DNA of 64,000 nt from Polytrichum commune (taxonomy: Eukaryota > Streptophyta > Polytrichopsida > Polytrichales > Polytrichaceae), in the NCBI GenBank assembly GCA_950295325.1, contig OX485807.1, positions 44,236,440 to 44,300,439 of the forward strand. Direction: 5' to 3'. The notes under the pieces are model-generated. The model was not told where the DNA came from, ran no database searches, and was given only the letters and a program-made list of their open reading frames with translations. Positions within the stretch are counted from its first letter, which is position 1, and every line of letters starts with the position of its first letter. Shown piece after piece: positions 36,919-50,500 of the stretch. Made by a program: the position numbers and the translations under genes.

Positions 36919-38386
36919 GGGTTGGTTTCACATGGGGTCCCAAGTGCCAAGTCTCACTCATGCCAGCAAGTTCCCAACATGGAGGCAAAGTCCCAACTTT
37001 TGATGGACCTCAAGAAACCATTAAAGTATGGTTTACATCCACATTACATTACTTGGGGGGGGGGGGGATCTGTTCTATGGGACCCCTGGACATGTTTGAA
37101 GTATTTTGTTTGGAACAATCGCATCAACAACCGGCATTTAAATAAGTTCAGTATGAATATGGGCTGAGACCAAGGCCTGTCCATGTTATTAATAAATTTA
37201 TACGTTCTTAGCCTTGCCATGCTTAGCGTTAGTAGACCCTGGGTCATTGCCTTGCCCGGGCGAGTGTACAACTGGGTTGCTTTTAGGTGCTAGGGTGTAC
37301 ACCTAGATGGGTCCAATTGCACTGCTTCCAATGAAATGAAATTGATTTTAAAGTTTGGGAAGCCAAAAGGCCAATGATACCCGACCTTGCTACCCTCCAT
37401 TAATGGGGTACCATTACCTCCCAACCATGGTTGGAGTTGATGAATTCGATGACACATAGATTGTTCCAATGCGTATATAGTTTAGGCATGGGCTATCATT
37501 AGATGTCTCGTTGGTGGAAGCCTATTCATTCAAATGTGACCGACATGACTATTGCTAGGGGGGGGGGACCAAGCAACACACTGAGTGACTTGTTGGGAAA
37601 CCCACAATAGACACCAGGATGGGTGGTAGGCCTCACCCAAGCCCATTATTCTCAAATGAACACACCTCATCAGCTAAGTAATGTTATGCACTAAAGTCAA
37701 ACCTTGATTAATTATGTAAAAATTCTCAAGACATTTTGTTTAGAGGGTTGTCATTATTGTTTATTTGTGTGGAGACCCAACTCTCAACACAAGTCCCAAA
37801 CCTCGGGGAGTGCACTTAAAGTTAAGACTAGGAATCACGTGAGTGCGTACTTTTGACCCCCCTATGTATGTACTAAAAAATCAAATAAAAATTGTAAAAA
37901 AATAAATGAAGTTGTTAAACACAATCTAAAGCTCTTGTTGTATAAATTTTAAAAAAATCAATTGTAAATATTTTAAATTGATTTTTGAAGCAAAAAACAA
38001 CGCATTTTAGTTCAAACTTCTATCATTTTTAAAAATAATTTTTAAAAACTTTTCGTCTTGAAATTTATACCAAGTGATAGATATATACGTAATGATTTGG
38101 CACTTAAAAAGTCTTAATTTAAAAACTATTTCAAGGCCAAGTATTGTAGGGGGTATGCCATTAAAGCGCACTCACATGTATTCCTAATCTTAACTTTAAG
38201 TGCACTCCCCGGGTCCCAAACCTCTCCTCCAAAAAATGTTGCTAAGTAGGCATCCATGTCATACTTGGGACTTAGAACCCATGTGAAGTGGTAAGTAGTA
38301 GATCCACACTCTCAACAACTAAGATTGCACGGATTGATCTCAAGTGAATTGAGACTTAGAACTTGGCACCCCATGTGAACCGGCCC
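36919..38386. mobile_element. 1.47-kb decayed TIR element containing a nested element
   Basis: Left end GGGTTGGTTTCACATGGGGT and right end (inverse) GGGCCGGTTCACATGGGGTG match with few changes, and both continue with gccaagt...agtctca. Right flank TAA, left flank TGA (one change from TAA). The termini share GGGCCGGTTCACA with the 36177-36538 MITE, so this is a longer relative. A separate 409-bp element interrupts it at 37804-38212. Confidence 0.68.
37804..38212. mobile_element. 409-bp MITE with 11-bp target duplication (Mutator-like)
   Basis: Inverted arms CGGGGAGTGCACTTAAAGTT... match for about 35 bp with small differences. The 11-bp sequence GTCCCAAACCT occurs directly before (37793-37803) and after (38213-38223) the element. 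Duplications of 9-11 bp are typical of Mutator-like elements. It sits inside the 36919-38386 element. Confidence 0.85.
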
Positions 38387-38919
38387 TAAGGTATGTGGGC
38401 CTTATGTGGTCACTCTTCTTCATCAAACACCTACGTCAACCGGAGTGGGTATATAGCAAGGCTTGTAGTTAAATTTTTTTACTAAAAAGACACATGTTTT
38501 GATGAGATTGGATAATGTGCTCAGAATATGGAGACCATTCTAGGTTTTATGGGTCCAAGAGTTAACACAGTTGCGAGAGCATGTGTGATCATTTAAAGCA
38601 AAAGAGAATCGTCACTTTGACCTCCTATAATTCTTGCATCTCGACTGTGACTTTGAAACTCAAAATGATAATTTGCCAAGCTTCATGATTGTTAACAAAC
38701 GAGGCATTTTCCCTATCCAATCCAATGGCCAAAATTGTTTGTGGAGTAGGACGTGCTCACAATAGGGCCACATATGTACCTTATAGGCCTGCATTGTAGT
38801 GAGTAAACTTTTGCATGCCTTCATGCAACCAGTGGGTCAATTTTGGAAGCTCTTGGATGGCATCGGAGCCATGAAATTTATGAGTGAGGAGGTTCTACAT
38901 GAGTATGCATGGTTTACAC

Positions 38920-39108
38920 CATAACATTATTCAACTGCTATCAACCGTTCAATTCTAATAATATCAATACACTACTTCACGTGAGTTTTTCAACCTGAAT
39001 ATACTAGTGCAGTGCTATGTTGTGAGAATAAACATAATACAATTCTAAATAGACTCTGGCTTATTCCCAGCCCCACCCAACATACAAACTCAGCTGAATA
39101 ATATTATG
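38920..39108. mobile_element. Inverted-repeat MITE, 189 bp, same family as 8209-8397
   Basis: Ends CATAACATTATTCA and TGAATAATATTATG are inverses. Length and the internal ATTCCCAGCCCCACCCA agree with the copy at 8.2 kb. Confidence 0.65.
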
Positions 39109-39270
39109 ACCAAACGCACCAAGTTACCAACTCATTATAATTCACCAATTTGTGGGAAAGTAGTGGACTTAATTGTGACACGCACAGTAAAAATTTGGGA
39201 AACAATGACGTGCATGGTTGCCATCAGAAAGACATCTTTAGGGAGGGATTCTACTCTAAAAGGAAAGATA

Positions 39271-40200
39271 AAGGAGGACATGCCACTTTTCTGTTGGACA
39301 AGCATTTTGCATGAACCAACGTGGTCAATGGTCACCAATATATATATGTATCATTGATGCACTTTCTGGCTTGACATCTTTCTGAATTCTACTCTACGAC
39401 ATAACGTCCACTTCTAACTTCACAGACAATTTTGGCCATTCCATTGCATCGAGATCCGGTTCGCAATTACATTACGCAAACAAGGGAGACAAATTCCACA
39501 TACTCTTATGACTTCTAGCATTATAGCAGCTATGTATACACGGAACTCTGTAGATTCCAAACTCTGCCGATGCCCTTGACCGTGATGAAACATCAGGCTC
39601 TCAAGACATTCATCAGCCCTTCGAATCCCAGGTTCAGATGGAGGTCAAGTGATTGCGATTCTAACTGCTGTGAACAATTAGCGAAATCTCTTACGCTTTT
39701 CCCTTGTTCTCAACAAAGCAGGGACTGCTTTCTCGATCATCGTGAAACAAGGAGAACGAAATCTACCGGATCCCAACCTCCATATTCAAGGAGAACATGT
39801 CACGTGTCTGGTGGACCGGTACTTTGAATGAACCACTACGGATCAATGGTCACCAACATATCCATTAGTTGTAATCTAATTTGCAAGTCTGCGCTTGAGT
39901 TCTTGTGGATTGTATAGACCAGGATATCAACCCGAACTTGCCGAACATGGAAGGAAGTGTTGTACGAAATGAAACACGAAGAACGAAATCTACAGGATCC
40001 CAACCTCCGTATTCGAGGAAGACATGTCACGTATCGATATCTGTTGGACCGTTGCTTTGAATGAATCGATACGGATCAACGGTCACCAACATATCCATTA
40101 GTTACAATCTACTTTGCAAGTCTGTGCTTGAGTTCTTCTGGATTATATAGACCAGGATAGCAACACCAACTTACCGAACATGGAAGAAAGTGTTGTATGC
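39271..40200. repeat. Diverged repeats, about 230-240 bp apart, 2-3 copies
   Basis: The stretch gacatgtcacgt...tggaccgg-acttTgaatgaaccactacggatcaatggtcaccaacatatcc near 39795-39860 recurs near 40021-40100, preceded in both by gaacgaaatctac-ggatcccaacctcc and followed by cagaccaggata-caac. An older third copy (gacatgccacttttctgttggaca ... tggtcaatggtcaccaata) lies near 39277-39343. Coding meaning unknown. Confidence 0.7.
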
Positions 40201-41503
40201 AAAACAATATAATCAACTCCTCGACTAAAACTTTGGTTGAGTTATCGGATACCTGGACTATTAGTCTAGCTACCACAACTCGTCACCCACCCTCCTTGTG
40301 CCGGTCATGGACTAGATGTCCAGCGAGAGGCGAGTGGATGCTTGAGTTGGTTATCAGTCAGCACCGATCGATTCATGGACATGATTTGGAAATTATGGAG
40401 GATTGTGGGTCCTCTCATAATAGAATTAGAAGTCAAACCCTCGAAAATTCTTGAAAATCACATACTGCATACCCTTGATACAAAACTTGACGTAATTCGC
40501 TCAGATTATTATAAACACTACGGACTGGTGGAAAATTACAAACATGAGAAGATCTTGCAATGGTCCTACTGGCAAAACGTCTCTCGATTGAGGTGTGCTA
40601 GAAAGAAAAACTTTTGTTTGAACGTGAAATGGTTTATGAGCATATCTCCATGTCAGATTGTAACAAGCAGGTAAGCGCCAACCATCGCTGGAATTCCGAT
40701 CAGTAGATTTTGGGGATACATTAATAATGTGAGGCTCATGAGGCACACTGATCAACAGATGTGATATCAGAAAATTTGGGGAACAAGTCTTACCCTATTT
40801 CTGTGCCTTGATTATATCATTGCCCAGGAGATACATCAAATCTCTCCAAGGATTCTCTTTTATCCTGCTCCTGCTGATTTTACCAAACAATGTGGGATAG
40901 AGTTCCCAGAGAAACTACAACAAATATGATATTTAGTGTCGTATGGTATTTTATGTCAATATGGTAACCTTTCGGATGACACCTTCTTAAGAATAAGTGA
41001 ACAAATATTGTCATGGATGATGGATGAGTTCATCCATTGGCCAAAACCCTACCTTCTCTTGTCAGCAACTTGTGATGAAACATTGTCATGGGGGGGCGTT
41101 ATGGTAATGAGGTGTGGCATTTGGACGGTTTAGTGTTTAGACAATTGTGAAGTTTAGATGATTTGGTTTAGTGTTTGGGTGGGTTGAGGGAGTGTCTTGA
41201 AAGGTTTAGGGTTGGATACCCCAACCAAGGAGTTGGACTCTTTTTCCACACCTCAAGCATCTTAGTTTGATGTTTCGAAGTTCATGCATGAATGTCTCTC
41301 TCATGTCTCTAAGTTGTGTGTGCATGCCTCAAGCAAAGAGATGGACTTTCCTCCCCCCCAGACCCAAAATTTTATTTTGAGATTTGAAGTTCATAACTAT
41401 GGTTTATTAAGTGAATCTTGACTTATGCACAAATTTTGGACACAATGAATTTATGTGTGTGAACTTCTATTGACGGAAGGCTAAGATTTCGGACCCTAAA
41501 CCC
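40201..41503. other. No gene firmly recognised; truncated TA-type MITE inside
   Basis: A 110-codon plus-strand frame at 40342-40674 has no recognisable domain or splice context. At 40932 the sequence TTTAGTGTCGTATGGTATTTTATGTCA starts a partial copy of the element described at 49813-50686, recognisable for about 100 bp. The 3' flank of the LRRC45-like gene ends here. Confidence 0.35.
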
Positions 41504-44500
41504 TTAGCCAATGCCCGCAACTGAATGTTGCATAATCAATGAGGATTTAAGAGTAGCAAATTGTTGGTGGATCCATTCTAGGACTGCGCTTTCAGTTCCC
41601 ATCACACGCTTTTCAGTGTCAAATTTTCTCCGCTCTTGTTCACTTTGTACCTAAATGACATGCACCAAAATAAATATGACCATTTAGTCACAAAGTTCCA
41701 ATTTGAAGAACATTTACTTTGAAGTCTTCTTAAAGTTTTATAAATGTTACAAATTGCCAAAGGATTCATAAAGTGCATACTCCAAAAGGTAAGGCCCCCC
41801 ATATTCTCACTTGTTTCACATGTAGCTGCACAATGTCGATTTGCCGTCGGGTGGTTGTCACATCATTCTCTAGTTGTTTCCGGTCCTCGAGATGCTACAT
41901 TAAAATTATGATGGAAGATTAGAGCTACACAAAATTCTTCCCTTGAGCACATTCATTTCTTGAGTACCATTCCCATTGAAGACGAGATGGGGCATTTAGG
42001 TAATAGTGTTCACTATTAGCTACATATAGGGAAGTTGGACAAATGTTTTGTGTGGAAATGAAAATGCTCATGCGATTATTGTTTGTGTAGTCAATGCAAG
42101 TTAAAAAGAGAACCATTTCATACAAATCCCGACTATACACATATTTCTATAAGTAAAATGACTACCATATCACTGCTAATGTGTGTGTTTTTACAAACAA
42201 CACAATGTACATGCAACAAATAAGAGATGCATTCCACATCTAATGTTGGTGTTTTCGTTCACTTCTATCACCATAAGGTTCAACAATAAAACCACATATG
42301 TATAACTTCAATCAATCCTACATTCATGAACAATAATTTAAGTTAAACTAGACCAATGCTTAGTCCAAACTCACAACTTTTGAATCTATTGTAAATTTCA
42401 CTAATAGATTATACAGAGCTAGTTATGAAATTTTTAAAAGATTTATTATTAAATATTCATCATCAATCGATTATTTATCTAAATCCAAAAATAAGATTTT
42501 TATATCTTGAACAATTTCATCATTGTTTAATAGATTTACTTCCAAATATTCAATGATGATTCATATACCCTGACATGAAATTTTAGAAATATTGAAAGTG
42601 TATTGACTTTGCCAATAGATTTGAGGTAACCAAAAAGTACAATCTTTGAGAGTATGTCCAATTTTGCTTAAACACAAATCCATGCATAGATCCAAATTTC
42701 TTTAATTCTAAATCATTATATATCATCACTCAGTGAATGAATTTAAATATGGGTGCAAGTGCGGTAAAGTGGACAACTCCTGATCCTTGCCTAGTGTCCA
42801 GTGAAAGTGATTCAAAAGTATACACTAACTTTGAATTTTGTGAAGAAAAAAATCATAGACATTTAAAAAACGTGTTGATTTATAAAGCCAAGAAAATTAT
42901 GATGACAAAAAGAAATTCCAAGAAAAGTCTACATATTCTAGAAGACGATACAAGTGGTGTGCAAGTAGGTGATATTATTGAACAAGTGATTGTCTAGAAT
43001 TTTTTTGAAGTACGATAAAACTACATTAAATTGATGGTGTTCCACAAAGTTTTGTGATGATGCCCTCAAGTAGATAATGAATGCAAGGCATATGAAAGAA
43101 AATTCCAACTCCAAAATAGTTAAGGTCATGAAATCAACCTCCAAAATCAGACTCAACCATTTGTTTTTGAGCATCACTTTTAATGATAAGTAATGAAGAT
43201 CTTAACTTAATTTTCTACATTTGAGTATTCAACACAACAACAAAGGTCATCATGAAAAGAAATCCAATTCAAACAACGCTTTGCCACTATTTTTAGACCT
43301 TTGACCCAAAAAATGATGGGTTTAGTATACTCGAGCATTTTTTTGGTCCACTTTACCATGCTTGCACCCAGATGCTATCTAATCTTGAATGACTGGAGAT
43401 TTTATGTTTTTCAATTAAATACCCAAAAATCCTTCAAATGTGGCCACTTTTATGTTCCATTGTACAAGAAATTAGAATGGAAAGATCATACCTTGGTGAG
43501 CTCGTGCGCAAGGGCTTGGGAGTGTTTCACTCGCTCGGCTTCAATATTTGACTCCAATTCTTTGACCTTTTGATTGGCATTTCTTATTCTTTCTTGGTTC
43601 TTTCCCTATCGTGACGAATACATTCAAATTTGCAAGTTGATCATATCAACCCAATCACAACAATGAAGTCAATCGGAATTGCATCAATAGAACCTCTATT
43701 AGGAGACATTGTGAACTAAAATGCTAGAGAGAGAGAGAGGAATTGCATCAATAGAAACTCTATTAAGACATTGTGAACTAAAAAGCTAGAGAGAGAGAGA
43801 GAGAATAATGCATGTTACTGAAGCTATATACCTGCTCCATTGTCATTGCCAACATTTGTTCTTCAACGCTTGTTTTGGCAAGCTCTATCTTAGTAATGTT
43901 GGCCTTTAATTGAGCTATTTGCTTTTCATAGTCTTCGGAGTATTCTAAAAGAACCTGGTCATCACCCCAAATACAACATACAAGGTTAGTAAACCCATGT
44001 GCATATGAGCATAATTTGTACTTTGGAAGGACAAAGAATTTGTTCAATATATCATTTTGGAATATGAGTTTGAGAGGCTACAATAAGTTATACAACAAGG
44101 TAGCCAACCTATTCCCGACCATTTAATCCATTTAGGCCCCGGGCTAGATCACATCTTCATTTGGTTGGGTCCCGCCCCTCCCACGCCACCTTCACTGCCC
44201 CCGGTCTTCCTGCCCACACATGCATGGGGACTCTTCCTCGTTGGGAACCAATGTGACAATACCCGGTCACTTAAGCCATTAAGCTCCTTTGGCGTGTGAA
44301 GGAACTCCATCAATTAATTTGAGAATAATGAAAGTGACGTCGACTTGAATATTTGTAATTTTGACCATATATTGTCATAATGGTTCCCAACGAGGAGGAG
44401 TTCCCATGCAGGTGGTGGTCGGGAACGAGGTGGTTACCTTGAGTTGATTTTTAATGACATTAAAAGTCTATCGTAAAGTAAAGCAGATCAAGTGAGCTTG

Positions 44501-47500
44501 AAATCTCCTATTGGTCCCTTGTTAGAGTGTAACCAAAAAGTCCTGGAGGGCTTCAAGTTTGAGTTTTGGGCGCTGACATGTTTTATGTTATATAACTAAG
44601 GAATCTCCTCATTCTCTTTGTCACCTACACGCGCATGCTGATCTAAGAATTCCTTGCTCCTCTCACCACTTGTGTACCCCCCAAATAGAATCAAACTCAT
44701 GACATAACTCAAGAGTTTCTTAAATTGTTTTGACCTCTGAATAGAAACAAAAAACAATCTACTCCCTTGTTTATAACCTGTTCACTAACACGAGTGTTGG
44801 AAGTGGCAAATATGAAAGATTCCTTTAAAATTGAGGTTTTGCTTCAACTTTTGATGACTTTGTGGGGTAAACTCTATTGGTGAAGGTAAATGCACTCATG
44901 GGAAAAGCAAACATACAAAGTACTTCTATGTAACCAATTTTAATAACAAGATGTGGCACTTTCAACCTTCTTCGTTTTTTGATGATCCCTATTGCTTGTC
45001 TCACACCGGCTCTGCAATGAAACCATTCAAGGCTTTAGGGTTCCAACAATGTGATGTTAAATTTGTGCTCTTTTGCCTATTGTGAAGTTTCCAAGTCGAC
45101 CATGACATGAATTCGACCCGAAATTTTGTAAGGCTTCATCATTTGGTTATATTTTAGATTTGTTAGGTTTTTTTTTTTTTGATTTATTCAAAGAAAAATC
45201 AAAATAGAATTAATGCACCTCGTGAGCAAATTATTCTCATCAAATCAAGCACCAATCTAGGTGGAATTTTTTTTGGATGTAATTTTCCATGTGTAAGTTT
45301 TAGGTTACATGAAGATAATGATGATTCTACCTGCAATGTTGCAATCTCGGCTTTCAATGTAGCGATTTTTCCATCATGTATTTTCATAAGCGCTTCCTAG
45401 ATCAAGACAAGATTACTATTAACTTTCATTGGTACATGATCACACACAATGATGAAATGAGGTTGGAAGATGATACAATATTTATTTCATGAAAAGAAAA
45501 TGAGGAACCATAAATTTAGTAGCCTTTGGCTAGATTTTGTGTCAGAGATTTATAATTGATGTTCAAGTAAAATTAGGCTAAGTCTAAGTCCACAATTCTA
45601 GCATGTTGAGTTTAGTCATAGGATTCTATAATAAGATTGTATGGTAGGATCTTCTGATAGAATATGTTTAGTTGATTATTATAATAGTATAGCATTTAAT
45701 ATGATTGTCTTTTAACTATTCAACATTTATTTTTATACTTATGATATAAGAAATAGATATGTGATTTTTTCTTCATATCTTAATAGCATAACAATCAGCT
45801 AATCACAAGGATTCACATATTTCCCAGAAAATTTATGTATGTTAGATTGACATATCCGCCTGAAGAATTAAAGCAACCAAAAAGTCCAAGATTTTAAAAT
45901 ATGTCCAAATTTACTTAACCACACCATCGATCTTTGGCTCATCAAATTTCTCGATGTGGTTCTAGTGTAAACCTTATCTTCTTGATGTGTTTGGTCCTTC
46001 ATTGCCATTTTTGCCTCCGTTTGTAATACAATGGACTTTTGTTTCTCACAATCCTGTAATACAAAAAAAAACGATGTAATGTGGAAAAGGAAAACCATCT
46101 CAATGTGTCATTCATTTCCTTAGCACCTTTTACATTTATATTCCTTGAGATGTCATATTGATTATGGAATTACATAAAAGTATGCTAAGGTGCTAGCATC
46201 ATAACATTATTCAGATTCATAACAGTGTTATGTGGGACTAATAGTATTCCACAAAATATTCTTCACACCCAGACTAATATATGGAAAATATTCCATAGAA
46301 TATTGTCAGTTCCACAAAACACTATTCAATTTATGGATCTGAATAGTTTTATGATAAGATAATGTGGAAATGAAATGATATTAATGTCCTCAAAGTCTCC
46401 ATGCACCTGAATAGCATCCTCCTTTGCACACTCCAAAGTCTTGAGTTCAGCCATCCATTTTGATTGGATTGCCTCAATCTACATAAAAAAAATGAGTGAG
46501 TGAGTAATTTTTCATATGTTAGTACACGCGTATGTGTTAAACTTGCCTAGGTCTGAGATGACCCTAAACTATCAGGTGATAGTGGAGAGGTACCCATTTC
46601 CGAATGGAGTGGTTGGTGGTTCGATTCCCGTCGTGAAATCTTCTCTCTAGTTGACCGAAAAAAACTAGCTAAGTAGGTAGGAAGCCAAGAGCCCACCCAC
46701 AACAAGGCAGGCAACAAACCCCACCTTGCACCAAGGGGACTCTTGAGCAGGGTAGGGCCAACATGCTCAAATTAATGTTGGATTGCCCGACATTGGTTAT
46801 TTATTTATTTATTCAAACTTGCCTACAAGCTACGCTAAATAATGTAACATAATTTTGTTTTCTTGTCTCTAATGACCTCACCTCTTCAATATGTTTTTGA
46901 TTTTGTTGTTTGATATCGTTCTCAAGTCGTTGTATAATAGATGCATCATAAAGTTTGTCACTTCTCGCCCTTTCTACATGTCAACCACAAACCTGATAGC
47001 TTGAATAGTGCTTAACAATCTCGTCTAGCAAAGTAACCTCACAATATCCTCCAAAAACAACTTCATATTTCTATAATCTACCAAAGTGTGAAAGACTTTT
47101 CAAGCATACTAATTATCGGTCATGAACTATTTTTATTTTTTTCCTTACATAAAATTATTTAATTCCATAACAATGTTCAGTGGGATTGACAACGTTCCAA
47201 AAAAATATTCCCAAATATTCCCACATTCAGATTGAATGTGGGATATATTTGAGAATATTATGTGGAATGTTGTTAGTCCCACAAAACACTCTTATGGATC
47301 TGAATAATGTTATGTACGTCCATGACATTGTGTAGAATCTAATATGATCTTATCAATAGAGTAATACTTCAACAATATTATCCTTGAGAATTATATAATA
47401 GTTTTGGGTACTCTCAAACTCTGCATATTAACTTTGTTGTTGACGTCGCATAATTTTAGATAAAAAGTTAGATAAACACATCTGTTGACATGTCCTCAAA

Positions 47501-50500
47501 CATGTATTTGGAAGTATTGGAGCTTGGTTCAAATAAGCATCAACTTTACCAAGTCATGTTCTCATGCATGGTAAAACCAAATCAAATGAGAAATTTTGCA
47601 TTAATGCATGAGTATTAGCAATTGGTGTTCACAAAACATTCATTTTATTCAGCACAAAACATGAGGGGAATGCAAACCTTCTATGGCTTGTATGCGAGCG
47701 GCATTGCTCATTTGAAGCCGTTTGACCTATTTTGTACATAGCATCCAACAATGAGACCCGTAACCCAAAATATTAGTGTTTCATGTTCAATATGCATATC
47801 TTTGATGCTACAATTATGAAAAGTATGATACAAGCAGTTTTGTGACACATTTGGACCACTATGGTATATTTTGTACGGGTTTTGTACATGATCTTTGAGT
47901 AGTTTGTTTTCGACACTTGTTTCGGCCTCCAAAGCGAGAGCTTCTTGCTTATGCTCCCGTGCATTCATAAGCTCTATCTATTGTACATCCACCAATTATG
48001 TCAAATATATAAAGATCAATCGCCATAGTCTTTTAATATGAGAGGTATTTGAACATTTTGTAGTTATATCCTCCATGCAATGAGGACAATTTTTAATTCC
48101 ACGCATTGACTTTAAGAATGATATCATCACGATGAAGCATTTGTTGGTATGAAATCACTTTTACTTACATTCAAAGTTGATAGCTTTGTGCTTGCTAGTT
48201 TCTCGTTGCTCAATATTGACTCTTCGAGCTCATGAACTCGCTATTCTCCACAATCGGAACATCAAATACATCATAATTAATTGGATCTTGAGAGTATGAT
48301 ATTAAATGTGTTTAACAAAAATTCTCACATATATTTAAAGAGTAGAGAAAAGGGAGAAATGATGCCCACAATGTTCGCTATATCATTATATGCAATTTCC
48401 TCACATTGAATAGCCAAAAATCTTTAGTTTCTAGTGCTTTTTAATGATTACTTAACTATATTACTTAACTGGATGGTGGTCCACTATCCCTATCTCTAAT
48501 ATAATACATCATGTCGATATTTGTTCTTATAATGTAGTAAAAAATGAGGCGTTGGAACTTCCCTTATTTAAATTCATTAGAGGTAAATCTCAATCACTAT
48601 TTGAGAATATATTAGTAACTCAAAATGCAATATTAGGAAGTCTTGAATCTTTCTTTCAATGGCACCATCAAGTCGCCATTAGCCTCTATCTCACGAAAGC
48701 TAGCATAGTCGGCCACTCTAGGGAATTAGCTAGTCAGATACCATCCTATTGTACTCTTAGTCCCATAAGCCTTTCAAACTTGTATAAGTATGTTTTACTT
48801 TGAAATCATCAACCTTCCAATAAAAACATATCCTGCATATGCTTGTCTTTGCTAGTATTATCACCTTTTAAGATTCTTTTCATTTTTTCCTTTCCAAAAT
48901 TTTCATTTTCAAGTGGACATATTCAAACAAATCGAAGTAGGCTAAGGTAAACATCCCTTATTCAGTTACTTATCTTGATTAGACACCTACATTTGAGTGA
49001 CATGTGGTTTGGGTCCAGCTCCAAGAACAAATACCAGAAAAGAAAAGATGGGTTTTAAAGAGATTGGACTTTGTGCTCAAAACACAATAACAACGATTTC
49101 AGGCTCAATAGTTAACACAAATTGGGGATGGTCTATACAATTATTTGATGAGCACAAGAATTTCCCTTTTGATAATGAATAAGATATTCATATAATCTCC
49201 ACAAATAATGAGAAAAGTGGCGACAATCTTGATTTGGTACTGCTAATCACCTTGTACTAATCACACGTTTCATATCCTAGACGAAGTGGGCTAGTAGGTA
49301 AAAGCAACCATTTAAGACCAGTCTACCTTATGTGTTCCTTATAGAGGACTTGGGTACCATGATCATAAGTTGGTTTAAGGTTTAGGGTTTAGTAACATTC
49401 TAAAGCATGTCAAATAGGTAAGTCAGTACAAGCTTCAGGGCATCATTTTTGGATAGTAAACGGCATTAACTAGTATTTAGGTAATTCCGAACTTTTGAAT
49501 GGTTCCAAACTAAGCGAAGAGTTTTTGAAAATGTAAACACTCGTGCTTCAAGTGTTGTTATTTGTACTCACCATGTATCCATTATATAACTAGCCAAAAA
49601 CATTCGGAATCTCCTAAATAATAGTTCATTGTGCTTAAGACTTGGAGGATTAATCACGAGTGAATACCTTTTTGGACATATGCAGTTGTAATTGTAGCTC
49701 CGTAACTTCCTTTTCCACAAACTTTCGCAACAAGTGCTCTTCTTTGAGCTCAACTTGAAGAGTCTTTCATGCACCAAATCAAGATATTGATTAGTTACTA
49801 CTAAATATTTTATTTAGTGTCATATGGTATTTTATGTCACCGTGGTAACTTTTCTAATGACATTTCTTATGAATAAGTTTACAATTATTGTTGACATTCC
49901 AACTTATTTTTAGTTCATCCGCTTTTAATTTGGTATATTCTGCATCATAACATGTCTGTAATGAAATATTGTCATGGGTGATTGAAATTTGGATGAAAAA
50001 TCCGCGTAGTAAGTGATAGTAATTGCAACATTGTAGAACTATAATGCTCATTTTTAATCTTTTTAATCTTTTTTAAAATCAAGGAATGACAATTAATCTT
50101 AGTTTTACAATTAGTGTTGGTGACACTACATGAGCAATTTACAATTAGTATTGAGCAAAACAAACATAATTGGTGACACTGAGGGTCACTTCACACACAA
50201 GCCAAGAGCTGTGACCACAACATTGTGAGAGCCCAAAAGAAAGTGCCCAAAGGCCGTCCCAACGCACCTCCAAAATCATGTAGTGTGGTCACGGACCCTC
50301 AAGTGTACTGTGAAATCATATTTGACCAAGCCCTCAACCAAATGCTATTTCAATGGCATTCTATTCATGCGGGATCCTCACGCATGATAAAATAGAATTA
50401 ACCAACAATTGTGAATGTTCAGAGTGAAATGATCTCCCGGTTCTGTGTAAGGCCTACCACCAAGAGGTGGTTTTTGAGAATAGTCCAAGTGACCATGAGA

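Noticed and set aside
40342-40674. 110-codon plus-strand gene
   Set aside because: No recognisable domain, next to diverged repeats, no splice or start context; treated as chance.
49854-50051. Possible coiled-coil exon of the LRRC45-like gene (CYDAEYTKLKADEL) near 49.9 kb
   Set aside because: The same DNA is found in the sister transposon at 53.2-53.6 kb, so it belongs to the TA-type MITE, and its only donor would break phase with the next exon.
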